A DNA stretch of 44,219 nucleotides from Gallionella sp. GTDB lineage: Bacteria; Pseudomonadota; Gammaproteobacteria; Burkholderiales; Gallionellaceae. Both the position numbers and the translations under genes were made by a program. Of this stretch, positions 17,742 through 27,021 are shown in pieces. The stretch lies in NCBI GenBank assembly GCA_003134595.1, contig PLBS01000068.1, forward strand, positions 1 to 44,219, read 5' to 3'. The number at the start of each line of letters is the position of its first letter. The stretch's first letter is position 1. Below the pieces are notes generated by a model. The model was not told where the DNA came from and made no database searches. It saw only the letters and a list, made by a program, of their open reading frames with translations.

Positions 17742-18923
17742 ATGACCGTAAAATCGTTCCACCCGCCGCAACGCGTATTGATGGGGCCAGGCCCCTCCGA
17801 TGTCAGCCCGCGAGTTCTGGAAGCCATGTCGCGCCCGACCATCGGCCATCTTGATCCGGTGTTCGTCTCCATGATGGACGAGATGAAAGTGCTGCTGAAA
17901 TACGCTTTCCAGACCGAGAATGAATTGACCATGCCGGTCTCTGCGCCGGGCTCTGCGGGTATGGAAACCTGCTTCGTCAATCTGGTCGAGCCGGGTGACA
18001 AAGTCATCGTATGCCAGAACGGCGTGTTCGGCGGACGCATGAAAGAGAACGTCGAACGTACCGGCGGCATCGCGGTGATGGTTCAGGATGATTGGGGGCG
18101 AGCGGTCGATCCGCAAAAACTGAAGGATGCACTCAAGGCCAATTCCGATGCCAAGGTCGTCGCCTTCGTCCATGCGGAAACTTCCACCGGCGCGCAGTCC
18201 GATGCGAAGACGCTGGTCGAGATCGCGCACCAGCATGATTGCCTGGCCATCGTGGACGCGGTCACTTCGCTGGGCGGCACGCCGCTCAAGGTGGACGAGT
18301 GGAACATCGATGCCATTTATTCAGGCACGCAGAAATGCCTGTCATGCACGCCGGGTCTCTCGCCGGTCAGCTTCAGCAAGAATACGCAGGAAAAGATCAA
18401 GAACCGCAAGACCAAGGTACAGAGCTGGTTCATGGACCTCAATCTGGTGATGGGCTACTGGGGCGGCGCGACCAAGCGCGCCTACCACCACACCGCGCCG
18501 ATCAACGCGCTGTATGGATTGCACGAGGCGCTGGTGATACTGCAGGAGGAAGGTCTGCAAAATTCCTGGGCACGTCATCAGAAGAATCATCTCGCGCTGC
18601 GCGCGGGACTGGAAGCGATGGGTCTGAATTTCGTGGTACCGGAAGCGGAACGCCTTCCGCAACTGAATGCGATCTCGGTGCCGGATGGCGTGGATGAAGC
18701 CGCAGTGCGCGCCATCTTGTTGTCCGACTATCAACTGGAGATCGGCGCAGGCTTGGGCGCGATGGCCGGAAAAGTGTGGCGCATCGGCCTGATGGGCCAC
18801 GCCAGCAACCCGCGCAACGTGCTGCTCTGCCTCAGCGCATTGGACGATGTGCTCGGTCGCGTGAAGGCGCCGATCAAGCGCGGTGTCGCAGTGGATGCAG
18901 CAAACAAAAAACTGGCTGGCTGA
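17742..18923 (+). CDS. Alanine-glyoxylate / serine-glyoxylate aminotransferase (class V PLP)
   Basis: RVLMGPGPSDVSPRVLEAMSRPTIGHLDPVF, AIYSGTQKCLSCTPGLSPVSFS. Confidence 0.93.
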   Translation: MTVKSFHPPQRVLMGPGPSDVSPRVLEAMSRPTIGHLDPVFVSMMDEMKVLLKYAFQTENELTMPVSAPGSAGMETCFVNLVEPGDKVIVCQNGVFGGRMKENVERTGGIAVMVQDDWGRAVDPQKLKDALKANSDAKVVAFVHAETSTGAQSDAKTLVEIAHQHDCLAIVDAVTSLGGTPLKVDEWNIDAIYSGTQKCLSCTPGLSPVSFSKNTQEKIKNRKTKVQSWFMDLNLVMGYWGGATKRAYHHTAPINALYGLHEALVILQEEGLQNSWARHQKNHLALRAGLEAMGLNFVVPEAERLPQLNAISVPDGVDEAAVRAILLSDYQLEIGAGLGAMAGKVWRIGLMGHASNPRNVLLCLSALDDVLGRVKAPIKRGVAVDAANKKLAG

Positions 18924-18945
18924 TTCATTGCACAGCACGCAAACA

Positions 18946-18974
18946 AAAACCCGCCCAGATTGGGCGGGTTTTTT
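18946..18974 (+). terminator. Rho-independent terminator after the aminotransferase
   Basis: aaaaCCCGCCCAgatTGGGCGGGtttttt. Confidence 0.92.
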
Positions 18975-19083
18975 ATGGGCATTCGGTATCGTCATCCAAT
19001 TTCGCATGAGCGTCCAGTTTCGACCCCCATTCATCCATACGACGTTGTAATTACGCCTCACGAAAGCGGCCTGTCGTGAAGTT

Positions 19084-19353
19084 CGGCTCCCGACACGTTG
19101 CAGTCCTTCAATTTTACCGATAGCAGGCATTCGGGAATCGAGGAATATTTTTTGGGTGTCAGCATCTCGAATCCGATTAATTAATTCGGATAGTTACAGT
19201 GCTTCCTCCACCAACAATAGAATTGCCGATGCTGTAGTATTGATTGCGAATTGCGCAATGTGCTGCGGCACTTGTTTAGGCTCCAACCTTAGTAAAGGTA
19301 GACCTTCACCACGGGCAGCTCCCGACACATTGCAGTACTTAAAATTTCTCCGA
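19084..19353 (+). repeat. Two imperfect direct copies of a ~37-bp sequence (19084-19120 and 19316-19353)
   Basis: cggctcccgacacgttgcagtccttcaattttaccga vs cagctcccgacacattgcagtacttaaaatttctccga. Confidence 0.6.
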
Positions 19354-19566
19354 GGCAAGTTTGGTACCACTAATTACCTTCAGGTCATTAGAGAGGCTCA
19401 TGATATGCTGTATTTTCGCGGAGCTACGCATTTTGATCGGCTCTACTCTACGACAATATGCAGTTTGGAATTGTCTGGTTTTCTGCCTCAACAGAAAGAA
19501 AGTGCAGGGGGCAGTTATTTCGGAACGGCCTGATTTTTTGGCTGAACAATAATTGAAAGGATTTTT

Positions 19567-19923
19567 ATGAAGGTCGGTAATAATATTATTATTTTGTCAG
19601 ATACATTGCTAGTACCTGATGGGCAGCAAGTTGAATTTGAACATCGCATTAGTGAGGATGATTTTTTTAATTGTCGTTTTAATTTTTTGGAAAATGTTTC
19701 AGATACAAAATTGGGGTTAGGTCCACACGCAAAAGTTGATTTTAAAGATGATTGGTTCAATATAAGTTTTAACAACTTTAATCAATTGCTTGCCACTACC
19801 ATTAATTTAAATGGATTTGCTTTATCTAATAAAAGGGAGCCAATTAGTATAATTGCCGCGATCTATAAATATAAAAATATGTCGAAGATTGAATTTCAAG
19901 TTATGTTGCAGGTGGCATCATGA
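19567..19923 (+). CDS. Hypothetical protein in AT-rich island (possibly DUF6864-like)
   Basis: Intact 118-aa ORF preceded by gaaaggatttttatg; strong AT-rich codon bias relative to neighbours; ATGA overlap with next gene. Confidence 0.7.
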   Translation: MKVGNNIIILSDTLLVPDGQQVEFEHRISEDDFFNCRFNFLENVSDTKLGLGPHAKVDFKDDWFNISFNNFNQLLATTINLNGFALSNKREPISIIAAIYKYKNMSKIEFQVMLQVAS

Positions 19924-20282
19924 CTATGCAGAGTGGGACCACAGGTCAGGTTCTTGTTGTCGATGTTAATCATGATAATACTCGTCAAGAGGTTATTACT
20001 ATCACAGATAACAAGTTGGAGTTGATTTTGATTAAGCATTTGTCCACGGTAGAAACTTCAAAATCTTGGCAAACACCTTTTGGTTTATTAGTGACAATAA
20101 TAATTGTTTTTTGTACTTCTGACTTTAAAAAAGCGTGGGGCGTCTCTGCTGATACATGGTCTGCTGTCTTTATTATATTTGCCTTAATTACATTGATTTG
20201 GTTGATCTATTGCGTTGTAAAATATAAGCATTCTGAATCTGTAGATAATCTTATGGCTACTATTAAAAACACGAAAGTTTAA
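19920..20282 (+). CDS. Hypothetical small membrane protein (two predicted TM helices)
   Basis: 120 aa; hydrophobic segments PFGLLVTIIIVFCTS and WSAVFIIFALITLIWLIYCVV; overlaps upstream ORF by ATGA. Confidence 0.7.
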   Translation: MTMQSGTTGQVLVVDVNHDNTRQEVITITDNKLELILIKHLSTVETSKSWQTPFGLLVTIIIVFCTSDFKKAWGVSADTWSAVFIIFALITLIWLIYCVVKYKHSESVDNLMATIKNTKV

Positions 20283-20573
20283 TTTTTGCTATTTGCAATT
20301 TAGGCTTAGTTTGTCTTTATTGTTTTGTGTATTGTGTTTCGTGCTTGTTAGTTGAATTTGTTTTTAATTTCGCGGTACGTATTTTGTCTTATACGTTGTA
20401 GGCTTTACCGTTCATGGCATTTAACGAAGAGTTTAATAGCTAACGTCTTAATTGGAGGACAATCGTGACAGTCGGCTAATGGCACCAAGCGGAGCCCCAT
20501 GGTATTAAGTTCGATGCCCGAAAGCCGACAGTCTTCAGTCCGTAATTGGTACATTCCCGCCATTTGTCAATGC

Positions 20574-20885
20574 TCACCCTCCATCCAGAGTGTCATCCAC
20601 ACGGATGACTTCGCCCTCAATCACCTCACCCCTGATTTTTTCACCCTCGACCACCTCGCCTTCCATCACCACACCGCGAGGGGGAAAGTTGCGCATCTGC
20701 TTTCGCAGCTCACGGGTTTTCCACCATAGATAGCCCCAGGCTATCGCACCGGCGACCAGAATGATCGCAAGTACCACCATCGAGAACATAAACACCAAGC
20801 CGATCAACACAACGGTCAAGACAAAAACTACCATCTTGCGCAAAGGGTTTGGTAAATTTGTAGAGGTATGTGGGAGATTTCTCAT
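20574..20885 (-). CDS. Small membrane protein with GEV(I/V)xGE repeats in its C-terminal tail
   Basis: Hydrophobic span VVFVLTVVLIGLVFMFSMVVLAIILVAGAIAWGYLWW followed by GVVMEGEVVEGEKIRGEVIEGEVI. Confidence 0.65.
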   Translation of the reverse strand: MRNLPHTSTNLPNPLRKMVVFVLTVVLIGLVFMFSMVVLAIILVAGAIAWGYLWWKTRELRKQMRNFPPRGVVMEGEVVEGEKIRGEVIEGEVIRVDDTLDGG

Positions 20886-20901
20886 TTGTTTAATGTCCGT
20901 T

Positions 20902-21807
20902 TTACACGCCCTGCATCAGCCACCACCAGCCTGTCAGCGTAGCGAATGAAATCACCAGCCCAACCGCTACCATCAGTGTAGCCAGGGGCGGATCGAGGTC
21001 GTGCTCGGTTGCGAGAATCGCGGCGGTGATCATCGGCGGCATGGCCGCTTCGAACAGCGTGATTTGTATGGCCTGCCCATGCGCGCCGAGCAGCGGCACA
21101 TATAACAAAAACAATACCAGCGGCGCCAGCACCAGCTTGAATGCCAGGCCTATGGCGAGGTTCCTGCCATTGCCCGCGAGATGTCCAAGACGCAATTGAA
21201 AGCCGACCGCGAGCAGCGCCAGCGGTGCCAATGTATCGCCCATGCGCTTGAGCACGATGGTGAGCCATGCCGGATATTCCAGAGGGATCAACAACAACGC
21301 GATCACCAATGCGATGAATGGGGGAAACAGCAAAATACGCTTTGCCATTTCACCGATGCCGGGGCGACCCGACGAATAGATGCCGGCAACGGTGATACCC
21401 AATGTGGAGAGCACCAGAAAGGAACCGAGCTGGTCGACGATGATGCCGCTGGCGAGTCCCTGGTGTCCGTAATACGCCTCGATCATCGGCAAACCAACGA
21501 ATGAAGTATTGCCCAATCCACCGGTCAGTATCAGTGCGCCCACTGTGCGTCGCGGCAAATTCAGCCAGTGTCCGATGAGCCAGAAAAATCCCGCCGCCAG
21601 TCCGAAGAATAGCCATGCCATCGCCGCCATCAGGCCGACATCGCCGCTGATCTTCAGATCGTGCACATACAACAGCGTCAGCGCGGGAAGAGAAACATGG
21701 ATGATGAAGCTGTTGAGCACGGCAGGCGTGTTGACCGGCATGCGCCGCGTGCGGTGCAGCAGCATACCGGCGATGAAGCAGAGAATGAGCAGGATGAGAT
21801 TATTCAC
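20902..21807 (-). CDS. AEC-family (auxin efflux carrier-like) transporter
   Basis: 301 aa, multi-TM; GLGNTSFVGLPMIEAYYG and GQAIQITLFEAAMPPMITAAILA. Confidence 0.88.
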   Translation of the reverse strand: MNNLILLILCFIAGMLLHRTRRMPVNTPAVLNSFIIHVSLPALTLLYVHDLKISGDVGLMAAMAWLFFGLAAGFFWLIGHWLNLPRRTVGALILTGGLGNTSFVGLPMIEAYYGHQGLASGIIVDQLGSFLVLSTLGITVAGIYSSGRPGIGEMAKRILLFPPFIALVIALLLIPLEYPAWLTIVLKRMGDTLAPLALLAVGFQLRLGHLAGNGRNLAIGLAFKLVLAPLVLFLLYVPLLGAHGQAIQITLFEAAMPPMITAAILATEHDLDPPLATLMVAVGLVISFATLTGWWWLMQGV

Positions 21808-21869
21808 TTAACCACATTTATGCGGATCAAAAATGTCGGCACACTTCTTGACCGAATGTTTGCGCACTT

Positions 21870-22085
21870 CTAACAGCAACCACCCTTACCGCCACCAAGC
21901 TGAATCGGCGGGCAGGGAACCGTTCCATAAGAGCAATAGACACAGCAATCTCCCGCTTTGGGTTTGAGTATTGTTCGACAATTTGTACATTCATAAAACC
22001 ACTGACACGCATCGGTAGGCATCTCTTCTTCCTTGGCAAAACCGCACACGGGACAGGTAAGCACTGATCTGGTTTGAATTTGCAT
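21870..22085 (-). CDS. GDCCVxC-type small zinc-ribbon protein
   Basis: 71 aa MQIQTRSVLTCPVCGFAKEEEMPTDACQWFYECTNCRTILKPKAGDCCVYCSYGTVPCPPIQ...GGCC. Confidence 0.85.
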   Translation of the reverse strand: MQIQTRSVLTCPVCGFAKEEEMPTDACQWFYECTNCRTILKPKAGDCCVYCSYGTVPCPPIQLGGGKGGCC

Positions 22086-22113
22086 GAATGCTTCAATGCT
22101 CGAAAAATCTGAA

Positions 22114-23547
22114 TTACGACGGCACTCTTGCCGCGATGAACGCCTTGAGTTGCGCGACATCCGGCGGCAGCTTGTCAAAGCGTTGCGGCAGCTTCTCGAT
22201 TCCTTCCAGCGCGGCGGGACGTTCCGGTTGGCGGCCCAATGCTTCGACGATGGTTTCCTCAAATTTGGCGGGCAGCGCGGTTTCCAGGCAGATCAGCGGC
22301 AGGCTGGGGCGGCGCTGTTCCAGACCCACTTTCAAGCCGTCGGCGGTGTGCGGATCGACCATCACGCCGTATTCCTCCCACAGTTCGCGTATGGTCATCA
22401 GACGATCCTGGTGCGTGCTCTTGCCGGAGGCGAAATCGAACTTCGGCAGCGCCTCCCAATAGGCCGTGCCCTTGATGTCGAAAGCGCCGCCCGTATCCAC
22501 CTTGCTCCAGAACTCGCGCAACTTCGCGCCATCGCGCCCGACCAGGTCGAACACGAAGCGCTCGAAGTTGCTCGCCTTGGAGATGTCCATCGACGGGCTG
22601 CTGGTCTCGTAGGTGTGGTCGGTGCCGCGCGGGCGATACACACCGGTGCGGAAGAATTCGTCCAGCACGTCGTTCTCGTTGGTGGCGAGAATGAGCTGAC
22701 CGATAGGCAGCCCCATCATGCGCGCGATGTGCCCGGCGCAGATGTTGCCGAAGTTGCCGGAGGGCACGGAGAACGCGACCTGCTCGTCGTTCGATTTGGT
22801 CGCGGCGAAATAACCCTTGAAGTAATACACGATCTGCGCCGATACGCGCGCCCAGTTGATCGAGTTGACCGTGCCGATCTTGTACTTGGCCTTGAAGGCA
22901 TGGTCGTTGGAGACCGCCTTCACCATGTCCTGCGCGTCGTCGAACATGCCGTTGATGGCGATGTTGTAGATGTTGGGGTCTTGCAGCGAATACATCTGCG
23001 CGCGCTGGAAGCTCGACATCTTGCCATGCGGCGACAACATGAACACGCGGATACCGTGCTTGCCGCGCATCGCATATTCGGCGGCAGAACCGGTGTCGCC
23101 GGAAGTCGCACCGAGGATGTTCAGTTCGTCATGCTTTTTTGCCAGCGCGTACTCGAACAGGTTGCCGAGCAACTGCATCGCCATGTCCTTGAACGCCAGC
23201 GTCGGGCCGTTGGAGAGTTCGAGAATATGCACGCCGGGTTCCAGCGTGCGCAGCGGCGTGATCTGCTTGAAATCGGAATCGGCGCGGCCGTTGCTGTAAA
23301 CGGCGGCGGTGTAGGTCTTGTTGATGATGGCGCGCAAATCGTTCGCCGGAATGTCGGTGATGAATTTCGACAGCACTGCAAATGCAAGATCGGCATACGA
23401 CAACTTGCGCCACGCATCAAGCTCGGCGCGCGTCACTTGCGGATATTGCTCGGGCAGATACAGGCCGCCATCGGGAGCGAGACCACCCAGCAGGATTTCG
23501 GTGAAGTTTTTTGCGGGTGCGTTGCCGCGTGTGGAAATGTATTTCAT
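22114..23547 (-). CDS. thrC: Threonine synthase
   Basis: MKYISTRGNAPAKNFTEILLGGLAPDGGLYLPEQYP, GPTLAFKDMAMQLLG, GATSGDTGSAAEYAMRGK. Confidence 0.96.
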   Translation of the reverse strand: MKYISTRGNAPAKNFTEILLGGLAPDGGLYLPEQYPQVTRAELDAWRKLSYADLAFAVLSKFITDIPANDLRAIINKTYTAAVYSNGRADSDFKQITPLRTLEPGVHILELSNGPTLAFKDMAMQLLGNLFEYALAKKHDELNILGATSGDTGSAAEYAMRGKHGIRVFMLSPHGKMSSFQRAQMYSLQDPNIYNIAINGMFDDAQDMVKAVSNDHAFKAKYKIGTVNSINWARVSAQIVYYFKGYFAATKSNDEQVAFSVPSGNFGNICAGHIARMMGLPIGQLILATNENDVLDEFFRTGVYRPRGTDHTYETSSPSMDISKASNFERFVFDLVGRDGAKLREFWSKVDTGGAFDIKGTAYWEALPKFDFASGKSTHQDRLMTIRELWEEYGVMVDPHTADGLKVGLEQRRPSLPLICLETALPAKFEETIVEALGRQPERPAALEGIEKLPQRFDKLPPDVAQLKAFIAARVPS

Positions 23548-23564
23548 TTGATGCTCGCTTTATC

Positions 23565-23686
23565 GTCATTCCCGCGAAGGCGGGAATCCAGTAAATTAAC
23601 CAGCCCCGCGAAGCGGGACAAAACCAGAAATTGCCCGCTACGCGGAATTTATTTTATCGCTGGATTCCCGCCTTCGCGGGAATGAC
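23565..23686. repeat. Palindromic element, same family as 17501-17625
   Basis: gtcattcccgcgaaggcgggaatccag ... ctggattcccgccttcgcgggaatgac. Confidence 0.88.
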
Positions 23687-23692
23687 AGACTT

Positions 23693-24019
23693 TTAAATTT
23701 CCTCAACCAAAAACAGCAGGGCTGTAGGCGTGATCGAACGCCCCTTATGACCGCTCGCCGAACCCGACGGGATGAAGATTCCCGAGCCTTCCGGATAACG
23801 CACAAGGTGTCCGTGAAAATCGATTTCCAGTTCACCCTGAATCACGAAACCAATATGCCCCTTCTCGCACCATTCCGGCTCAACGAATTCGGAGGTGAAC
23901 TCAACCAGACGAAGCTGTTTTGTGCCACTACGAAAAACCTTGAATCTCGCGCCATGAATCGAGCTCTGCCACTCCAAAGAGTCGAACAGAACTCTATGTT
24001 GTTCCATTTCACTTTCCAA
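23693..24019 (-). CDS. Cupin-domain protein
   Basis: GHIGFVIQGELEIDFHGHLVRYPEGSGIFIPSGSASGHKGRS; start may be the internal Met at 24007. Confidence 0.8.
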   Translation of the reverse strand: MESEMEQHRVLFDSLEWQSSIHGARFKVFRSGTKQLRLVEFTSEFVEPEWCEKGHIGFVIQGELEIDFHGHLVRYPEGSGIFIPSGSASGHKGRSITPTALLFLVEEI

Positions 24020-25322
24020 GTTCTTCCAGTCGCAACTTGGTCACCTTGCCTGCCACCACTGGCAAACTTTCCATCTTATTGATCGCCGCGTTGACTCGCT
24101 TCTCGCGCGTCTGGTGGGTGAGCATGATCAGGTCGGTCTGGTCTTCGCCTTCGCCGGGTTCTTTCTGGATCACTGCATCGATCGAAATCTGTTCGTCGGC
24201 AAGGATGCGCGTGATGTCGGCCAGCACGCCCGGCTTGTCCTGCACGCGCAGACGCAGGTAGTAGCTGGTGATCACCTCGTCTATCGGCAATATCTTCAGA
24301 TCGGCCATCGCGTTCGGCTGGAACGCCAGATGCGGCACGCGGTGTTCCGGATCGGCGGTGTGCATGCGCGTCACATCCACCAGATCGGCGATCACCGCGC
24401 TGGCGGTGGGTTCTGCCCCTGCGCCCTTGCCGTAATACAGCGTCGCACCCACCGCATCGCCCTGCACCAGCACCGCGTTCATCGCGCCTTCCACGTTGGC
24501 GATCAGGCGCTTGGTTGGAATCAGCGTCGGATGCACGCGCAGCTCGACGCCTTCCGGCGTGCGCTTGGTGATGCCCAGCAGTTTGATGCGGTAGCCCAGT
24601 TGTTCGGCGTATTTGATGTCGATCGCATCCAGCTTCGAAATCCCTTCGATGTACGCCTTATCGAACTGCATCGGGATGCCGAACGCCAGCGCGGACAGTA
24701 TCGTGATCTTGTGCGCCGCATCCACGCCTTCGATGTCGAAGGTCGGATCGGCCTCGGCATAACCAAGACGCTGCGCCTCTTTCAGCACGGTGTCGAAGCT
24801 CAAGCCCTTGTCGCGCATCTCGGATAGGATAAAATTGGTGGTGCCGTTGATGATGCCGGCGATCCATTCGATGCGGTTCGCGGTCAGGCCTTCGCGCAGC
24901 GCCTTGATGATGGGAATGCCGCCCGCCACCGCCGCCTCGAACGCGACCATCACGCCCTTGTCCTGCGCGGCCTTGAATATCTCGTTGCCATGAGTCGCGA
25001 GCAAGGCCTTGTTCGCGGTGACGACATGCTTACCGTTCGCGATCGCTTTCAGCACCAGCTCTTTCGCCACGCCATAGCCACCGATCAGCTCGACAACGAT
25101 GTCAACTTCGGGATCGCTCACCACGGAGAACGCATCATCGGTCAAACGACACGCACCCTTGGTGACTTTTTTCGCCAGCTCCAGATCGCGGTCGGCCACG
25201 ACAGTGATGCGTATCGGGCGACCGGCGCGACGTGTGATTTCTTCCGCGTTGCGCTGCAACACCGTGAAGGTTCCACCGCCGACCGTGCCTATGCCCAGCA
25301 GTCCTACGTTGATTGGTTTCAT
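24009..25322 (-). CDS. hom: Homoserine dehydrogenase
   Basis: MKPINVGLLGIGTVGGGTFTVLQRN, GIINGTTNFILSEM, C-terminal ACT domain (VLADITRILADEQISIDAVIQKE); start corrected to 25322. Confidence 0.96.
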   Translation of the reverse strand: MKPINVGLLGIGTVGGGTFTVLQRNAEEITRRAGRPIRITVVADRDLELAKKVTKGACRLTDDAFSVVSDPEVDIVVELIGGYGVAKELVLKAIANGKHVVTANKALLATHGNEIFKAAQDKGVMVAFEAAVAGGIPIIKALREGLTANRIEWIAGIINGTTNFILSEMRDKGLSFDTVLKEAQRLGYAEADPTFDIEGVDAAHKITILSALAFGIPMQFDKAYIEGISKLDAIDIKYAEQLGYRIKLLGITKRTPEGVELRVHPTLIPTKRLIANVEGAMNAVLVQGDAVGATLYYGKGAGAEPTASAVIADLVDVTRMHTADPEHRVPHLAFQPNAMADLKILPIDEVITSYYLRLRVQDKPGVLADITRILADEQISIDAVIQKEPGEGEDQTDLIMLTHQTREKRVNAAINKMESLPVVAGKVTKLRLEELGK

Positions 25323-25345
25323 TTTAAAGTTCCTATTCGTTGTTC

Positions 25346-25397
25346 GTAGGTCGGGATTCATCCCGACGCTACCCTGTCGGGATGAATCCCGACCTAC
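25346..25397. repeat. Perfect 22-bp inverted repeat
   Basis: gtaggtcgggattcatcccgac-gctaccct-gtcgggatgaatcccgacctac. Confidence 0.93.
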
Positions 25398-25402
25398 ATG
25401 GG

Positions 25403-26632
25403 TCAATTCGTGCCGTGCTTTTTTCGGTAATTCTCCAGGAACCTGGCGATGCGCGCTATCGCTTCGGTCAGGTCATCGGCATTGGGCAGAAACACCACGC
25501 GGATGTGATCGGGGTGTATCCAGTTGAAACCAGTGCCCTGCACCACCAGCACCTTCTCTGTTTCCAGCAATTCAAGAATGAATTTCTGGTCATCCTTGAT
25601 CGGATAAATCTTCGGGTCGAAGCGTGGGAACAGATACAGCGCGGCTTTCGGCTTGACACAGGTCACGCCGGGAATTTCGGTGAGCAGCTTGTAAGCCAGA
25701 TCACGCTGCTTGCACAAGCGCCCGGTTGGCGCGACCAGATCGTTGATGCTTTGGTAACCGCCCAGCGCGGTCTGGATCGCGAACTGTCCGGGCACGTTGG
25801 AACATAGCCGCATCGAAGCCAGGATGGTCAGGCCGTTGATGTAATCCTGCGCGTGTTTCTTCTCGCCGGACACCACCATCCAGCCGGCGCGGTAACCACA
25901 GGCGCGATAATTTTTCGACAACCCGTTCAACGTCACGAACAGCAGGTCATCGGCCATCGAAGCGATCGAAGTATGCGTCGCGCCGTCGTACAACATCTTG
26001 TCGTAAATCTCGTCGGCGAAAATAATGAGTTCATGTTCGCGCGCAATCTGCACCACTTCGCGCAGCAACTCATCGGAGTACAGCGCCCCGGTCGGATTGT
26101 TCGGATTGATGATGACGATGGCGCGCGTGTTCGGCGTGATCTTGCTGCGCATATTGGCCAGATCCGGCATCCAGCCGGCCTGCTCGTCGCAGATGTAATG
26201 GCGCGGCGTGCCACCGGCCAGCGTGACTGCCGCCGTCCACAGCGGATAGTCGGGGGTGGGGATCAACACTTCGTCGCCGGTGTTGAGCAAGCCCTGCATC
26301 GCCATCACGATGAGTTCCGACGCGCCGTTGCCGATGTAAATGTCTTCCAGCCCCACACCCATGATCTTCTTGGACTGGCAGTAATGCATGATCGCCTTGC
26401 GCGCCGCGAACATGCCTTTGGAATCGGAATAGCCGGACGAATTCGGCAGGTTCAGGATCACATCCTGCTGGATCTCCTCAGGCGCCTCGAAGCCGAACGG
26501 CGCGAGATTGCCGATGTTCAGCTTGATGATGCGCTGGCCTTCTTCCTCCATCTGCTTGGCGCGTTCCATCACCGGTCCGCGGATGTCGTAGCACACGTTG
26601 GAGAGCTTGGTCGATTTTAAAATTGGTTTCAC
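25403..26632 (-). CDS. alaA: Glutamate-pyruvate (alanine) aminotransferase AlaA-like
   Basis: KSTKLSNVCYDIRGPVMERAKQMEEEGQRIIKLNIGN and NPNNPTGALYSDELL, NGLSKNYRACGYRAGWMV, close to E. coli YfbQ/AlaA. Confidence 0.88.
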   Translation of the reverse strand: MKPILKSTKLSNVCYDIRGPVMERAKQMEEEGQRIIKLNIGNLAPFGFEAPEEIQQDVILNLPNSSGYSDSKGMFAARKAIMHYCQSKKIMGVGLEDIYIGNGASELIVMAMQGLLNTGDEVLIPTPDYPLWTAAVTLAGGTPRHYICDEQAGWMPDLANMRSKITPNTRAIVIINPNNPTGALYSDELLREVVQIAREHELIIFADEIYDKMLYDGATHTSIASMADDLLFVTLNGLSKNYRACGYRAGWMVVSGEKKHAQDYINGLTILASMRLCSNVPGQFAIQTALGGYQSINDLVAPTGRLCKQRDLAYKLLTEIPGVTCVKPKAALYLFPRFDPKIYPIKDDQKFILELLETEKVLVVQGTGFNWIHPDHIRVVFLPNADDLTEAIARIARFLENYRKKHGTN

Positions 26633-26720
26633 TTTTTATTTACTCAATTCCGGTTTATTTGCCATTCACTCAATCAGCCCAGCCAATAATGTCGGGCCCA
26701 ATAAATCGCGCCTAATCTAA

Positions 26721-26750
26721 CACAGCGCGAAAAGGCACAGCGCGAAAACG
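26721..26750. repeat. Tandem 15-bp direct repeat in a divergent promoter region
   Basis: cacagcgcgaaaagg cacagcgcgaaaacg. Confidence 0.6.
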
Positions 26751-27021
26751 CGCGATTTTACCTGTCCGGCCCCGCAGCAGCAAATCCGACCATCCGGGCG
26801 ACAATTTGGCATCGCCGCAAAAGCACACCCGCTTTCAGATAAGTTGCCCCCCTTCCACCGCTGGTTTAACATGCGGCAGCAAGCGCAGATCCAATGTTTT
26901 TCACGAAACATCGCCACACCGAATTAACGCTCGCGATTTTTTTGCCCTGACCGGGCAAGCCGCGCTCGCCGACGCTTAGCTCCAAGCTATTTAAACTCGC
27001 CAATCAGGTGCACTGAACGCC

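Noticed and set aside
19156-19533. 125-aa plus-strand ORF left of the AT-rich island
   Set aside because: Overlaps one of the imperfect repeats, has a non-ATG start and an unconvincing protein sequence; probably non-coding.
20281-20480. Possible integron attC site downstream of the AT-rich pair
   Set aside because: GTTRRRY-like and RYYYAAC-like heptamers (gttgaat, atttaac) are present but in the wrong order and without paired inner boxes.
22084-23685. 533-aa plus-strand ORF
   Set aside because: Antisense to thrC, which has clear family motifs; high-GC shadow ORF.
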